Part shown: positions 50,469 through 59,501 of the stretch, piece after piece
How the letters are laid out: every line of letters starts with the position of its first letter
How positions within the stretch are numbered: the stretch's first letter is position 1
Source: Pigmentiphaga litoralis
GTDB taxonomy: Bacteria; Pseudomonadota; Gammaproteobacteria; Burkholderiales; Burkholderiaceae_B
NCBI RefSeq assembly: GCF_013408655.1
Contig: NZ_JACCBP010000002.1
Span: forward strand, 1-64,000
DNA length: 64,000 nt
Direction of reading: 5' to 3'
Notes under the pieces: model-generated
The model's input: only the letters and a program-made list of their open reading frames with translations
The model's database searches: none
What the model was told of the DNA's origin: nothing
Position numbers and translations under genes: made by a program

Positions 50469-51086
50469 ATGACGCACCCCTTTTTGCGCCAGGAAATCGC
50501 CGCGGCGGCGGCCCGCATGATCGCCGAAGACGGGCTGGACTACAGCACGGCCAAACGCAAGGCGATCAAGCAGCTGGTGGGGCCGGGCACCCTTCCGCGT
50601 GGCGACCTCCTGCCCGACAACGACGAGATCGAGACCGAGGTGCGCGAGTACCAGGCCTTGTATATGGGCGACACGCAGCCGATGCGGCTGGCTCGCCTGC
50701 GTCAGGTCGCGCTGTCGGTCATGGAACGGCTGGCCATCTTCCGTCCGTACCTGGTGGGTCCGGTGTGGACCGGCACGGCGGGGGAGCATTCCGATATCTA
50801 TCTGCAGTGCTTTGTCGACTCTTCCAAGGAAGTCGAGATCTACCTGATCAACCATGGCATCCAGTACGAAGTGGGTGAACGCCCGGATTTTCGTGGTGGC
50901 CGGAAGATGGTCGAAGCGTTGTACTTCATGTGGCAGGACGAAGGCGTGGTCCTGAGCATCTACGACAGCCACGCCCTGCGCGGCGCACTGCGTACGGGGG
51001 CCGACGGGCGCCCTGAACGCGCCAATGCCAAGGCGCTTGAACGGCTCATCAACGAGACCGCCACGCCTTCAGGAGATGACGAATGA
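50469..51086 (+). CDS. Unknown protein with a nucleotidyltransferase-like motif
   Basis: The 205-residue soluble protein is not recognised. Residues 1-95 are mostly helical and charged. Residues 101-130 read TGTAGEHSDIYLQ then KEVEIYLINHG, which resembles the G-[GS]...SD-x-[DE] strand plus third acidic strand of the nucleotidyltransferase fold, but the second Asp is a Tyr (Tyr111), so catalysis is doubtful. GGAG 6 bases before the ATG supports the start at 50469. It overlaps the following thioredoxin gene by 4 bases and is divergent from mpl. Confidence 0.75.
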   Translation: MTHPFLRQEIAAAAARMIAEDGLDYSTAKRKAIKQLVGPGTLPRGDLLPDNDEIETEVREYQALYMGDTQPMRLARLRQVALSVMERLAIFRPYLVGPVWTGTAGEHSDIYLQCFVDSSKEVEIYLINHGIQYEVGERPDFRGGRKMVEALYFMWQDEGVVLSIYDSHALRGALRTGADGRPERANAKALERLINETATPSGDDE

Positions 51087-51604
51087 ATCGCCGACGTGCG
51101 TTGACCTTTGCCGGTGTCGGCGCCTTGGCCGCGGTGGCCGGCGGCACACTGGCCTGGCAGCGTTATGCCCCGGGCGCCGCAGGCGACAAGGCCGTGAATA
51201 TCCTGTTTGCCCAGCGGCTGGCCGCGTTGGATGGTACCGAGCAGGCCTTGTCCCAGTGGCAAGGACGGCCGCTGGTGGTCAATTTCTGGGCAACCTGGTG
51301 CGCGCCCTGCGTGGACGAGATGCCCGAACTCGACGCCTTGCAGGCTGAACTCAAGGATACGGCGCAATTTATTGGCATCGGCATCGATTCAGCCGCCAAC
51401 ATGAAGCGATTTGTTGAAAAGGTCGCGGTGCGCTACCCCTTGCTGGTCGCCGGCAACGTCGGCACCGAATTGGCCCGTGAATTGGGCAATACCAGCGGCG
51501 GGCTGCCTTTTACCGTCGTGATCGACGAAAAAGGCGCGCTTATCCATCAATACGCCGGGCGGATCCACGTGGATACTTTGCGTTCGGTCGTGCGCGGAGC
51601 CTGA
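51083..51604 (+). CDS. TlpA/ResA-type membrane-anchored thioredoxin
   Basis: The 173-residue protein has an uncleaved signal anchor (about residues 6-24) and a periplasmic thioredoxin domain: PLVVNFWATWCAPCVDEMPEL with active-site Cys73 and Cys76, IGIGIDSAANMKRFVEK, and the cis-Pro block SGGLPFTVVIDEKG. TlpA and ResA proteins reduce disulphides in the periplasm, for example in cytochrome c maturation or copper-site assembly; no such genes are adjacent. The start overlaps the upstream unknown gene as ATGA, suggesting a shared role. Confidence 0.92.
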   Translation: MNRRRALTFAGVGALAAVAGGTLAWQRYAPGAAGDKAVNILFAQRLAALDGTEQALSQWQGRPLVVNFWATWCAPCVDEMPELDALQAELKDTAQFIGIGIDSAANMKRFVEKVAVRYPLLVAGNVGTELARELGNTSGGLPFTVVIDEKGALIHQYAGRIHVDTLRSVVRGA

Positions 51605-51729
51605 CGTGGCAGCGGCAGGACGTTTCTGACCCGCCCAGGCAAGAAAAATCCGCGTTTTGGTTACACTTGATGGACAATGTAGGGTGATTCGCGTAAAAAT
51701 CGCGCCCTTCTGACTCGCTTACAGGCACC

Positions 51730-52164
51730 ATGGCCACACGCATCCTCGTCTTGCACGGCCCGAACCTGAATCTGCTCGGCACCCGTGAACCCGGTATCTA
51801 CGGGTCGACGACGATGGCCGACATCGATGCCCGCCTGGCTGCGCTTGCGCAGACCAGCGGCGCGGTGACCGCCTCTTATCAGAGCAATCATGAAGGCGCG
51901 CTGATCGATCGCATTCAGGCTGCGCGGGATGATGGGACCGATTTCATCGTCATCAACCCGGCGGCGTTCACGCATACCAGTGTCGGTATTCGGGATGCGT
52001 TGGCAGCCGTGGGCCTCCCGTTCATCGAGGTCCACCTGTCGAACGTCCACAAGCGGGAAGCGTTCAGGCATCACTCCTACTTTTCCGATCTGGCCGTGGG
52101 TGTGATTGCCGGGCTGGGTGCCGATGGCTACGAAGCGGCAGTGCGCTACGCACTGACGCACTAA
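51730..52164 (+). CDS. aroQ: 3-dehydroquinate dehydratase, type II
   Basis: AroQ dehydrates 3-dehydroquinate to 3-dehydroshikimate in the shikimate pathway. The 144-residue protein is of normal size for the dodecameric type II enzyme and has [19 protein letters not shown] with the catalytic Arg19 and Tyr24, [28 protein letters not shown], and [18 protein letters not shown]. In Burkholderiales aroQ is typically followed by accB and accC, as here. Confidence 0.97.
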   Translation: MATRILVLHGPNLNLLGTREPGIYGSTTMADIDARLAALAQTSGAVTASYQSNHEGALIDRIQAARDDGTDFIVINPAAFTHTSVGIRDALAAVGLPFIEVHLSNVHKREAFRHHSYFSDLAVGVIAGLGADGYEAAVRYALTH

Positions 52165-52189
52165 AAAGAATTTTGTTAGGGAACCATCC

Positions 52190-52651
52190 ATGGATCTCCG
52201 AAAGCTGAAAACCTTGATCGACCTCGTTGCCGAGTCCGGTATTGCCGAACTGGAAATCACCGAGGGCGAAGGCAAGGTCCGTATCGTCAAATTTGCGCAG
52301 GGTGGGCAGGTTGGCGTGATGTCCGGCGTGCAGCCTTACCCCGTCGCGCCGCAGGCCGCACCGCCCGCCGCCGCGCCTGCTGCCGAAGCCGCACCGGTTC
52401 CGGCCCCGGCCCCCACGGGCCACGCCGTGAAGTCGCCCATGGTCGGCACGTTCTACCGCGCGCCCAACCCCGGCTCGCCGGTGTTTGTCGAAGTGGGTCA
52501 GACCGTCAAGGAAGGCGACCCGCTGTGCATCATCGAAGCGATGAAGCTGCTGAACGAGATCGAAGCCGACAAGTCCGGCGTGATCAAGGAAATCCTGGTC
52601 GAGAACGGCCAGCCGGTCGAATACGGCCAACCGCTGTTCATCATCGGCTGA
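52190..52651 (+). CDS. accB: Biotin carboxyl carrier protein of acetyl-CoA carboxylase
   Basis: AccB carries the biotin that shuttles carboxylate in the first step of fatty-acid synthesis. The 153-residue product has the N-terminal [17 protein letters not shown] helix, a Pro/Ala-rich flexible linker (about residues 50-77), and a biotinyl domain with the biotin-accepting Lys119 in [14 protein letters not shown]. It forms an operon with accC, separated by 147 bases that contain a nested hairpin. Confidence 0.97.
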   Translation: MDLRKLKTLIDLVAESGIAELEITEGEGKVRIVKFAQGGQVGVMSGVQPYPVAPQAAPPAAAPAAEAAPVPAPAPTGHAVKSPMVGTFYRAPNPGSPVFVEVGQTVKEGDPLCIIEAMKLLNEIEADKSGVIKEILVENGQPVEYGQPLFIIG

Positions 52652-52714
52652 TTCCGGTCAGCCTTCCGCGCCGCATGACGCCTGGGGCGATGCGGCGCCG
52701 CAATTATGTATCTG

Positions 52715-52775
52715 TCGGGGCGCGCGCGCCCGCGTGGCGCTGGCCGCCAGGACGCGGCCAGACCGCACGCCCCGA
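52715..52775 (+). repeat. Nested hairpin in the accB-accC intergenic region
   Basis: TCGGGGCG (52715-52722) pairs with CGCCCCGA (52768-52775), enclosing a second perfect stem CTGGCCGC (52740-52747)/GCGGCCAG (52754-52761) with loop CAGGAC. No T tract follows. It ends 23 bases before the accC ATG and could affect processing or relative expression of the two subunits. Confidence 0.5.
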
Positions 52776-52798
52776 CGTTTTCAGGACATCCGTTCATC

Positions 52799-54148
52799 AT
52801 GTTTGAGAAGATCCTGATCGCCAATCGCGGGGAAATCGCCCTGCGTATCCAGCGCGCGTGCCGCGAGCTGGGCATCAAGACGGTGGTCGTCCATTCCGAG
52901 GCTGATCGCGAGGCCAAGTACGTGAAGCTGGCCGACGAGTCGGTCTGCATCGGCCCCGCGCCGTCGCGGGAAAGCTATCTGAACATGCCCGCGATCATTT
53001 CCGCGGCCGAAGTCACCGACGCGGAAGCGATCCACCCGGGTTACGGGTTCCTTTCCGAAAACGCCGACTTCGCGGAACGCGTCGAAAAGAGCGGCTTCGT
53101 GTTCATCGGTCCGAAGCCCGAAACGATCCGCCTGATGGGCGACAAGGTCAGTGCCAAGCAGGCCATGATCGCTGCCGGCGTGCCGGTCGTGCCCGGCTCC
53201 GAAGGCGCCCTGCCTGAAGACCCGAAAGAAATCATCCAGATCGCCCGCAAGGTCGGCTATCCCGTCATCATCAAGGCGGCGGGTGGCGGTGGCGGACGTG
53301 GCATGCGTGTGGTGCACACCGAAGCGGCCTTGTTGAACGCCGTGACGATGACCCGTTCCGAAGCGGGCGCCGCGTTCAACAACCCCGAGGTCTACATGGA
53401 GAAGTTCCTTGAGAACCCTCGCCATGTGGAAATCCAGGTGCTGTCCGACGGCCAGCGTGGCGCCGTGTGGCTGGGCGAGCGCGATTGCTCGATGCAGCGC
53501 CGCCACCAGAAAATCATTGAAGAAGCGCCGGCGCCGCACATTCCGCGCCGCCTGATCGACCGGATCGGCGATCGCTGCGCCGACGCCTGCCGCAAGATGG
53601 GCTATCGCGGTGCGGGTACCTTCGAATTCCTGTACGAAAACAACGAGTTCTATTTCATTGAAATGAACACGCGGATCCAGGTGGAGCATCCGGTCACGGA
53701 AGCCATTACCGGGGTCGACCTCGTGCAGGAACAGATCTACATCGCCTGCGGCGAAAAGCTGCGCCTGCGCCAGCGCGACATCGTCTTCCGTGGCCATGCC
53801 ATCGAATGCCGGATCAACGCCGAAGATGCCTTCCGTTTCACGCCCAGCCCAGGTCGCATCCTGAACTGGCATGTGCCGGGCGGCCCTGGCATCCGTGTCG
53901 ACTCGCATGTGTACGCTGGCTACTTCGTGCCGCCGAACTACGATTCGATGATCGCCAAGGTCATTTCTTACGGCGACACGCGCGAGCAGGCGCTTGCCCG
54001 CATGCGTATCGCGCTGTCCGAAATGGCGGTCGAAGGCATTTCCACCAACATCGCGCTGCACCGCGAACTGCTCCAGGATGCCCGCTTCATTGAAGGCGGC
54101 ACCAACATCCATTACCTGGAACACCGTCTGTCGCAGCGTCCGGAATAA
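52799..54148 (+). CDS. accC: Biotin carboxylase subunit of acetyl-CoA carboxylase
   Basis: AccC carboxylates the biotin on AccB using ATP and bicarbonate. The 449-residue ATP-grasp enzyme starts [20 protein letters not shown] and has [15 protein letters not shown], the glycine-rich loop [14 protein letters not shown], the [24 protein letters not shown] block (near 53480-53540), and [14 protein letters not shown] with the catalytic Arg. The ATG at 52799 is the family start, though the frame remains open upstream to 52706. Confidence 0.98.
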   Translation: MFEKILIANRGEIALRIQRACRELGIKTVVVHSEADREAKYVKLADESVCIGPAPSRESYLNMPAIISAAEVTDAEAIHPGYGFLSENADFAERVEKSGFVFIGPKPETIRLMGDKVSAKQAMIAAGVPVVPGSEGALPEDPKEIIQIARKVGYPVIIKAAGGGGGRGMRVVHTEAALLNAVTMTRSEAGAAFNNPEVYMEKFLENPRHVEIQVLSDGQRGAVWLGERDCSMQRRHQKIIEEAPAPHIPRRLIDRIGDRCADACRKMGYRGAGTFEFLYENNEFYFIEMNTRIQVEHPVTEAITGVDLVQEQIYIACGEKLRLRQRDIVFRGHAIECRINAEDAFRFTPSPGRILNWHVPGGPGIRVDSHVYAGYFVPPNYDSMIAKVISYGDTREQALARMRIALSEMAVEGISTNIALHRELLQDARFIEGGTNIHYLEHRLSQRPE

Positions 54149-54157
54149 GATCGCCCC

Positions 54158-55060
54158 ATGCGTGAACTCGTCTTCGATTGTCCCGAGCAATTGGCGGAAG
54201 CCCTGTCCGACGCGCTGCTCGACGCGGGCATCCTCTCGGTGTCCGTCGAAGACGCCGACTTCGGTACCGAGGCCGAGCAGCCGCTGTTCGGCGAGCCCGG
54301 CCTTGAACCCACCACCCAGGCCTGGAGCCGGAACCGTGTTGTCGCGCTGTTGCCCGACGGCGAGGATCCGGCCCTGATGCTGGAATCGGCCTGCGCCGCC
54401 ACGGGCATCACCGACGTGCCCGAATGGTCGTTGCGGGACGTGCCCGACGCCGACTGGGTGCGCCTGACGCAATCGCAGTTCGACCCCATTTCGATCGACG
54501 ACCGGATCTGGATCGTGCCGTCGTGGCATGAAGTGCCTGAACTGGGCGATGCCATTTCCATCCGGCTCGACCCGGGCCTGGCCTTTGGCACGGGCAGCCA
54601 TCCCACCACGCACCTGTGCCTGTCGTGGCTGGCGCGGCATCTGCAGGCCGGCCAGCGCGTGCTGGATTACGGCTGCGGGTCCGGCATCCTGGCGATCGCC
54701 GCCCGCAAGCTGGGCGCGGGTGATACCGTCGGCATCGACATTGACCCGCAAGCGGTGCAATCCGCGCAAGACAACGCGTCGGCCAACGACGTGGTGATCG
54801 AAGTTGGTCTGCCCGACATGCTGCCGGGTTGGCATGCCGATGTGGTTGTCGCCAATATCCTGTCCAATCCCCTGAAAGTGCTGGCGCCCATGCTGTGCGA
54901 GCGCGTGGTCGATGGCGGCCATCTGGTGCTGTCGGGCGTCCTGGAACGCCAGGCCGATGAAGTGGCGGCCTTCTATGCGCCGTGGATACAGCTCAGCGTC
55001 TGGCGTTCGCTTGACGGTTGGGTCTGCCTGCACGGGCAGCGCACCACCCAGGCCAGCTGA
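54158..55060 (+). CDS. prmA: Ribosomal protein L11 methyltransferase
   Basis: PrmA trimethylates ribosomal protein L11. The 300-residue product has the N-terminal substrate domain ([20 protein letters not shown]) and a class I methyltransferase domain with [19 protein letters not shown], the SAM loop [19 protein letters not shown], and the [12 protein letters not shown] motif IV, here [10 protein letters not shown]. It lies 9 bases after accC and 8 before the DUF3426 gene, the usual Burkholderiales arrangement. Confidence 0.96.
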   Translation: MRELVFDCPEQLAEALSDALLDAGILSVSVEDADFGTEAEQPLFGEPGLEPTTQAWSRNRVVALLPDGEDPALMLESACAATGITDVPEWSLRDVPDADWVRLTQSQFDPISIDDRIWIVPSWHEVPELGDAISIRLDPGLAFGTGSHPTTHLCLSWLARHLQAGQRVLDYGCGSGILAIAARKLGAGDTVGIDIDPQAVQSAQDNASANDVVIEVGLPDMLPGWHADVVVANILSNPLKVLAPMLCERVVDGGHLVLSGVLERQADEVAAFYAPWIQLSVWRSLDGWVCLHGQRTTQAS

Positions 55061-55068
55061 GCGCGATC

Positions 55069-57051
55069 ATGGCGCTGGCAACCCGCTGTCCAAAGTGCGG
55101 CACCACGTTTCGGGTGGTGCGCGACCAGATCAAGCTGCGTGAAGGCTGGGTGCGTTGCGGCGTGTGTTCCACGCCGTTCGACAGCCATGCGTCGCTGATC
55201 GAGATCGACGTGCCGGCCACGCCGGCGCCGGTGGAACCGCCGGTGGCGGCGCAGGCCCCGGTGGCCGAACCGCATTCGGCCCAGCCCGCGCCGCCTGCGC
55301 CGGACCCGATCGAAGACCATCCGGCCGTGTTGCGGACGCGGGTGCCGCGTGCGCCCAGTCCGGCCGATGGCAATGCGGCTGCGCCTGCCGCGCCGGGATT
55401 CGCGGGCGGCGGGATAGCGCTGCCGCGGGACGATGCGGCCAGCTTCGGTCCGGTGCCCGATCTGTATCCGGCGGCCGATGCCGCCCGGCGGGCGGCCTTG
55501 CCGGTGGAATCGCAACCGGTTGCGCCGACGTTTGTGAAGGCCTCTGTGCCGGCCCCTGTGCCGGCCCCTGTGCTGGCTGCGGCGCCAGCCGCGCCGGTAC
55601 GGACTGCATCGGTGGCGCCTTCAGCACCGCCGGTTCGTCCAGAACCGGACACGGCGTCTGCCGCGCCGGGCCCGTTTGTCCCGAACCCCACCTTCCGCGC
55701 CGATACCGAAGCTGCATCGGCCGCGCACTTGCGTGCCGCGCTGGGGCAAGGCGCCGCGTCGGGCCGCACCGAGCCGTCCGTGTGGGCGGGCGAGTCGGGT
55801 GCAAGCGCACACACTGGTTTGCGGGGCACGGAACCGTCGCTGCGCGCCAACGAGCCAACCTTCGATCCGCAGATGGCCTCGCTACGGGCCAACGAACCGA
55901 CGTTCAATACCCGCGCCACGCCATCGCGCAGCGACGAACCCGCGTTTGAGCCACGCACGGCTCCACCACGCAGCGTCGAGCCCCTGTTCGAACGCCCGGA
56001 TCCGTCGCCACGCGGTACCGAACCTTCCTTTGGCGACACGACGTTGCGCACGTCCGAGCCGTCGATGGGGGCTGCCGACGCCCCGCGCCGTGGCAACGAT
56101 CCCGTCTCTCGCCAGACCGAGCCCACGTTCGGCCCGGTCACGTCCACAGCCGCAGCGGCGTCATCACCGACAACCACACCGTCCGAACCGCGCCTGCGCA
56201 CGACCGAACCCACGTTCGGCACGCCACCGCTGGCGCGCGACGATCGTGAACCGCACTTTGTCATTGGCGACACGCACGATGACACGCGCGACGACACGCG
56301 CGACAACCCGCGCGACCACCTCCGCGACGACGATGCCGATGACATTCCCCACACGTCTCCGGCTGTAACCCCCGACGCCCCGCACCCCTCGTCCCCCGGC
56401 TTCATGGGGACGCCGGACGACGCCGAACCGTCGCCGTGGCGCTGGGTCTGGATCGTCCTGGCTGTCGTGGCGGTGCTGGCGCTGCTGGGTCAGTCCATCT
56501 GGCTGTATCGCACCGAATTGGCGACGTGGTTCCCGGCCATGCGGCCCGCGCTGGAAAAGGCCTGCGTGCAGCTCGATTGCACGGTCAGCTACCCGCGCGA
56601 CCCGCGGCAACTGACGGTCGAATCGTCGGCGCTGGAAACCTGGTCGCCCGAAGCGGCGGCGGGCGCCGATGGCGCCACCGGGGCCGCGGCCACCGGCACG
56701 GGCGCAAGCACGGGAACAGGCACGTCGGACACCACCGCGATCGCCCCGTCGGCTCAAACCGGCACCCCGGCAGCGGCGTCGTCCGCCACCCCCGGCGTGC
56801 GGCACCTGGCCTTGCGGGTCACGCTGCGCAATCGCGCCAAGCATCCGCAACCGTGGCCCGCGCTTGAACTGTCGTTGACCGATTTTTCCGAAACCGTGGT
56901 GTCGCGGCGCGTCTTGCTGCCGTCCACCTACCTGCCGCCGCAGCAACTGGCCGATCCGATCCCCGCGGGGCAAGAACGTTCGCTGCGCATTCCGATCGAC
57001 ACCACGGAAGCGCGTGCCAGCGGCTATCGTGTTGCCGCCTTCTTTCCTTGA
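55069..57051 (+). CDS. Zinc-ribbon DUF3426 membrane protein with a repeat-rich linker
   Basis: The 660-residue protein has an N-terminal MJ0042-type zinc ribbon (Cys7, Cys10, Cys30, Cys33), a very long low-complexity region (about residues 50-455), one membrane helix (about 458-480, WVWIVLAVVAVLALLGQ) and a C-terminal DUF3426 domain, itself broken by a Gly/Ala/Thr-rich insert near residues 530-565. The linker holds about a dozen Glu-Pro-x-hydrophobic units (EPTF, EPSF, EPAF, EPLF) and then an acidic HDDTRDDTRDNPRD run. Homologues of this family are usually much shorter. Function is unknown; the topology suggests a cytosolic metal-binding head and a periplasmic tail. Confidence 0.88.
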   Translation: MALATRCPKCGTTFRVVRDQIKLREGWVRCGVCSTPFDSHASLIEIDVPATPAPVEPPVAAQAPVAEPHSAQPAPPAPDPIEDHPAVLRTRVPRAPSPADGNAAAPAAPGFAGGGIALPRDDAASFGPVPDLYPAADAARRAALPVESQPVAPTFVKASVPAPVPAPVLAAAPAAPVRTASVAPSAPPVRPEPDTASAAPGPFVPNPTFRADTEAASAAHLRAALGQGAASGRTEPSVWAGESGASAHTGLRGTEPSLRANEPTFDPQMASLRANEPTFNTRATPSRSDEPAFEPRTAPPRSVEPLFERPDPSPRGTEPSFGDTTLRTSEPSMGAADAPRRGNDPVSRQTEPTFGPVTSTAAAASSPTTTPSEPRLRTTEPTFGTPPLARDDREPHFVIGDTHDDTRDDTRDNPRDHLRDDDADDIPHTSPAVTPDAPHPSSPGFMGTPDDAEPSPWRWVWIVLAVVAVLALLGQSIWLYRTELATWFPAMRPALEKACVQLDCTVSYPRDPRQLTVESSALETWSPEAAAGADGATGAAATGTGASTGTGTSDTTAIAPSAQTGTPAAASSATPGVRHLALRVTLRNRAKHPQPWPALELSLTDFSETVVSRRVLLPSTYLPPQQLADPIPAGQERSLRIPIDTTEARASGYRVAAFFP

Positions 57052-57074
57052 ATTCCGCCAGGTCCCATTCCGCC

Positions 57075-58025
57075 ATGCACAGCCCCCAGACATCCCCGGT
57101 CATCATTTGCGGTTCGGTGGCCTTCGACACCATCATGGTCTTCGAAGGCAAGTTCCAGGACCACATCCTGCCTGACCAGGTGCATGCGCTCAGCGTGTCC
57201 TTCCTGGTGCCGTCGATGCGCAAGGAATATGGCGGCTGCGCCGGCAACATGGCCTACAACATGCGCCTGCTCGGCGGCCAGCCCGTGCCGGTGGCCACCG
57301 TCGGCCAGGACGCGGGCGACTACCTGGCGCGCATGCAGGAACAGGGCACCGACACGTCGTTCGTCAAGGTGATCCCCGATACCTTCACGGCGCAGTGCTT
57401 CATCACGACCGACCTGTCCGACAACCAGATCACGGCTTTCCATCCGGGCGCGATGGGCGATTCGGCCAGCAACGATCTGTCGGCGGCGCAAGGCGTGTGG
57501 GGCATCGTGGCGCCTGACGCCAAGGATGGCATGTTCGCGCATGCCCGCCGTCTGCATGCCCGCGGCATCCCCTTCATTTTCGACCTGGGCCAGGCGATGC
57601 CGCTGTTTAGCGGCGCCGACATCGAAGAGATGTTGACGATGGCGCAGGTCATTACCGTGAATGACTACGAAGCGACGGTGGTCGAACAGCGCACCGGCCG
57701 TTCCATGGCCGACATTGCCAAGACCCTGCAGGCCGCGATCATCACGCGTGGTGAAAAGGGATCGACCCTGCTGGCCGACGGCGCCGAAACGCATATCCCG
57801 GCCGTCAGGGCGACCGCAGTGGTGGACCCGACCGGTTGCGGCGACGCCTATCGCGCCGGCCTGCTGTACGGCCTGACATTGGGTTGGGGATGGGCCGATT
57901 GCTGCCGCATTGCCAGCCTGATGGGATCGCTCAAGATCGCCGAACGTGGCGCGCAGAATCACAGCGCCACACGCGAACAGATCTCGGCCCTGCTGCAGCA
58001 GCACTATGGCCTGACGCTGCCCTGA
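57075..58025 (+). CDS. PfkB family carbohydrate/nucleoside kinase
   Basis: The 316-residue product is a ribokinase-fold (PfkB) kinase: VIICGSVAFDTIMVFEGKF at the N-terminus, the KEYGGCAGNMAYNMRLLGG substrate block, ITVNDYEATVVEQ, ITRGEKGSTLL, and the anion-hole/catalytic DPTGCGDAYRAGLLYG with the base Asp. This branch, adjacent to prmA and DUF3426 in Burkholderiales, is often called adenosine kinase-like, but the substrate is not certain. The ATG at 57075 matches the family; a TTG 27 bases upstream is in frame. Confidence 0.9.
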   Translation: MHSPQTSPVIICGSVAFDTIMVFEGKFQDHILPDQVHALSVSFLVPSMRKEYGGCAGNMAYNMRLLGGQPVPVATVGQDAGDYLARMQEQGTDTSFVKVIPDTFTAQCFITTDLSDNQITAFHPGAMGDSASNDLSAAQGVWGIVAPDAKDGMFAHARRLHARGIPFIFDLGQAMPLFSGADIEEMLTMAQVITVNDYEATVVEQRTGRSMADIAKTLQAAIITRGEKGSTLLADGAETHIPAVRATAVVDPTGCGDAYRAGLLYGLTLGWGWADCCRIASLMGSLKIAERGAQNHSATREQISALLQQHYGLTLP

Positions 58026-58169
58026 GTTGTTATCGTTTGACACACCTTTCAGGGGGTGGCTGGCTGGACTGTGGCAATTTGACCGAACCTAGCAGGTATA
58101 ACTACGTCAAACAGACATGATTCGGTTTTGCCGGCTGCCTGACGCCGGTCACCTGCAGGGAAAAATACT

Positions 58170-58685
58170 ATGCAAGCCCAACGTGGTTCCAACCTCCATA
58201 ACGCGCCCCGCGCCCGCCTGACGGTGATGGCAGCTGCGCTGACCCTCGTCGCCTCGCTGGCTGGATGCGCGGCGGGCGGCGGGACGAGCGCAAGCAACTC
58301 GGGCGCGGTGTACGACCGCAACTCCACCCAACGCGAGCAGGTCGTTCGCTACGGCACGATCGAAGGTGTGCGTCCGGTGACCATCGACCGTGGCCAGAGC
58401 GGTGTGGGCACCGCGGGCGGCGCCATCGTTGGCGGCGTAGCCGGCAGCTCCATCGGCGGCGGCCGCGGCTCGATCATCACCAGCGTACTCGGCGCGATTG
58501 CCGGTGGCCTGGCGGGTCAGGCCATTGAAGGCGGCGTGCAAAAGAAGCAGGGCCTGGAATTGACCGTGCGCTTTGAAAGCGGCGAGATCCGGTCGATCGT
58601 GCAGGAAGCCGACGAGCAGTTCTACGTGGGCGACCGGGTGCGTGTGTTGAGCGGCAGCGGCGCATCGCGCGTCACGCATCGCTGA
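58170..58685 (+). CDS. Glycine-zipper 2TM outer-membrane lipoprotein (SlyB-like)
   Basis: The 171-residue product has a lipoprotein signal ending in LVASLAGC, a short Ser/Asn spacer, then a glycine-zipper 2TM domain (GTAGGAIVGGVAGSSIGGG and GAIAGGLAGQAIEGG, about residues 85-125) and a C-terminal beta domain LTVRFESGEIRSIVQEA ... FYVGDRVRVLSG. This is the layout of SlyB/PcpY-type outer-membrane lipoproteins. AGGGA precedes the ATG. The 144-base gap upstream holds a TTGACA at 58037-58042 but no matching -10. Confidence 0.9.
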   Translation: MQAQRGSNLHNAPRARLTVMAAALTLVASLAGCAAGGGTSASNSGAVYDRNSTQREQVVRYGTIEGVRPVTIDRGQSGVGTAGGAIVGGVAGSSIGGGRGSIITSVLGAIAGGLAGQAIEGGVQKKQGLELTVRFESGEIRSIVQEADEQFYVGDRVRVLSGSGASRVTHR

Positions 58686-58705
58686 TCGCCTCAGCAACGC
58701 TGCAA

Positions 58706-58738
58706 TAAAAAAGGGAGACCCTCGGGTCTCCCTTTTTT
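58706..58738. terminator. Bidirectional Rho-independent terminator
   Basis: AAAAAAGGGAGACC and GGTCTCCCTTTTTT are perfectly complementary, with A and T runs on both flanks, so it can stop transcription from the SlyB-like gene (right) and from yggT (left). Confidence 0.93.
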
Positions 58739-58755
58739 CATTCCGCTTCCCGAGA

Positions 58756-59310
58756 CTACATTCCCAGGAATGGGAGTCCGATCCGCGCGATCACCATCAA
58801 CGCGACCTGCGTCAGGATGAACAGCACGATGGGCGCCAGGTCCAGCCCGCCCAGCGACGGCATGACGCGGCGGATGGGCGCCAGCAGCGGATCCGTCAGT
58901 GCGATCAGCACCGGCATGGCAGGCGCGCTGGGGTTGACCCACGACATGATCACCATCAACAGCGTGATCCACATCACCAGGTTCACGGCCCACTTCAGGA
59001 CCATCACCACTGCGATCCACAAGGCTTCCGGAAAGAAGTCCAGCGGGCTGATGCCCGACACGGCCACCGTGGCAAACAGGAAGACCACTGCGCACAACCA
59101 GGCGGCGAACACGCAAGCCCAGTCGATGCCGCCGCGGCTGCCGAGCACCCGGCGCAGCGGAATCACCAGCCAGTCCGTGACCTTGAACACGGTTTGCGAC
59201 ACCGTATTGAACGGCGGCATGCGCGCCATTTGCAGCCACACGCGAAGCAGCAGCACCGCGCCAAACAGGGTGAAGAGAATATTCAGGATAAAGCGGGCAA
59301 TATCGCCCAT
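58756..59310 (-). CDS. YggT family inner-membrane protein
   Basis: The 184-residue product has two YGGT repeats, each with two membrane helices, as in the YggT family: LFTLFGAVLLLRVWLQMARMP with PFNTVSQTVFKVTDWLVIPLRRVLG, and a second copy LLMVIMSWVNPSAPAMPVL with DPLLAPIRRVMPSLGGLDL (each shown in parts). E. coli YggT is implicated in osmotic stress and related proteins in cytokinesis, but the role here is not shown. The ATG at 59310 has GGAG 9 bases upstream; an ATG at 59352 lies 14 residues upstream. Confidence 0.92.
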   Translation of the reverse strand: MGDIARFILNILFTLFGAVLLLRVWLQMARMPPFNTVSQTVFKVTDWLVIPLRRVLGSRGGIDWACVFAAWLCAVVFLFATVAVSGISPLDFFPEALWIAVVMVLKWAVNLVMWITLLMVIMSWVNPSAPAMPVLIALTDPLLAPIRRVMPSLGGLDLAPIVLFILTQVALMVIARIGLPFLGM

Positions 59311-59427
59311 GACAGTGGCTCCGGTAAACCCGCCCAAGTGGCGGACCATCAACAGAGCGTCGATTGTCGCACGGAGTCGCTGCGCCTCGCATGGGGCAGG
59401 TCAGCAAAATGTCAGCTTCGTGCAGCC

Positions 59428-59464
59428 AATAAAAAACCCCACCCGGCGGACTGCCCGGGTGGGG
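59428..59464 (-). terminator. Rho-independent terminator of the H1-like gene
   Basis: On the minus strand CCCCACCCGGG and CCGGGTGGGG pair around a short loop and run into TTTTTTATTG. It lies about 40 bases past the stop of the histone H1-like gene. Confidence 0.9.
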
Positions 59465-59501
59465 CTCGCATCGACGCGCCAGAGGCGCGACGATCATTCG
59501 T

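Noticed and set aside
58037..58102. TTGACA (58037) or TTGACC (58079) with TATAAC (58097) as a promoter for the SlyB-like gene
   Set aside because: The first has no -10 at 16-18 bases and the second pair is only 12 bases apart.
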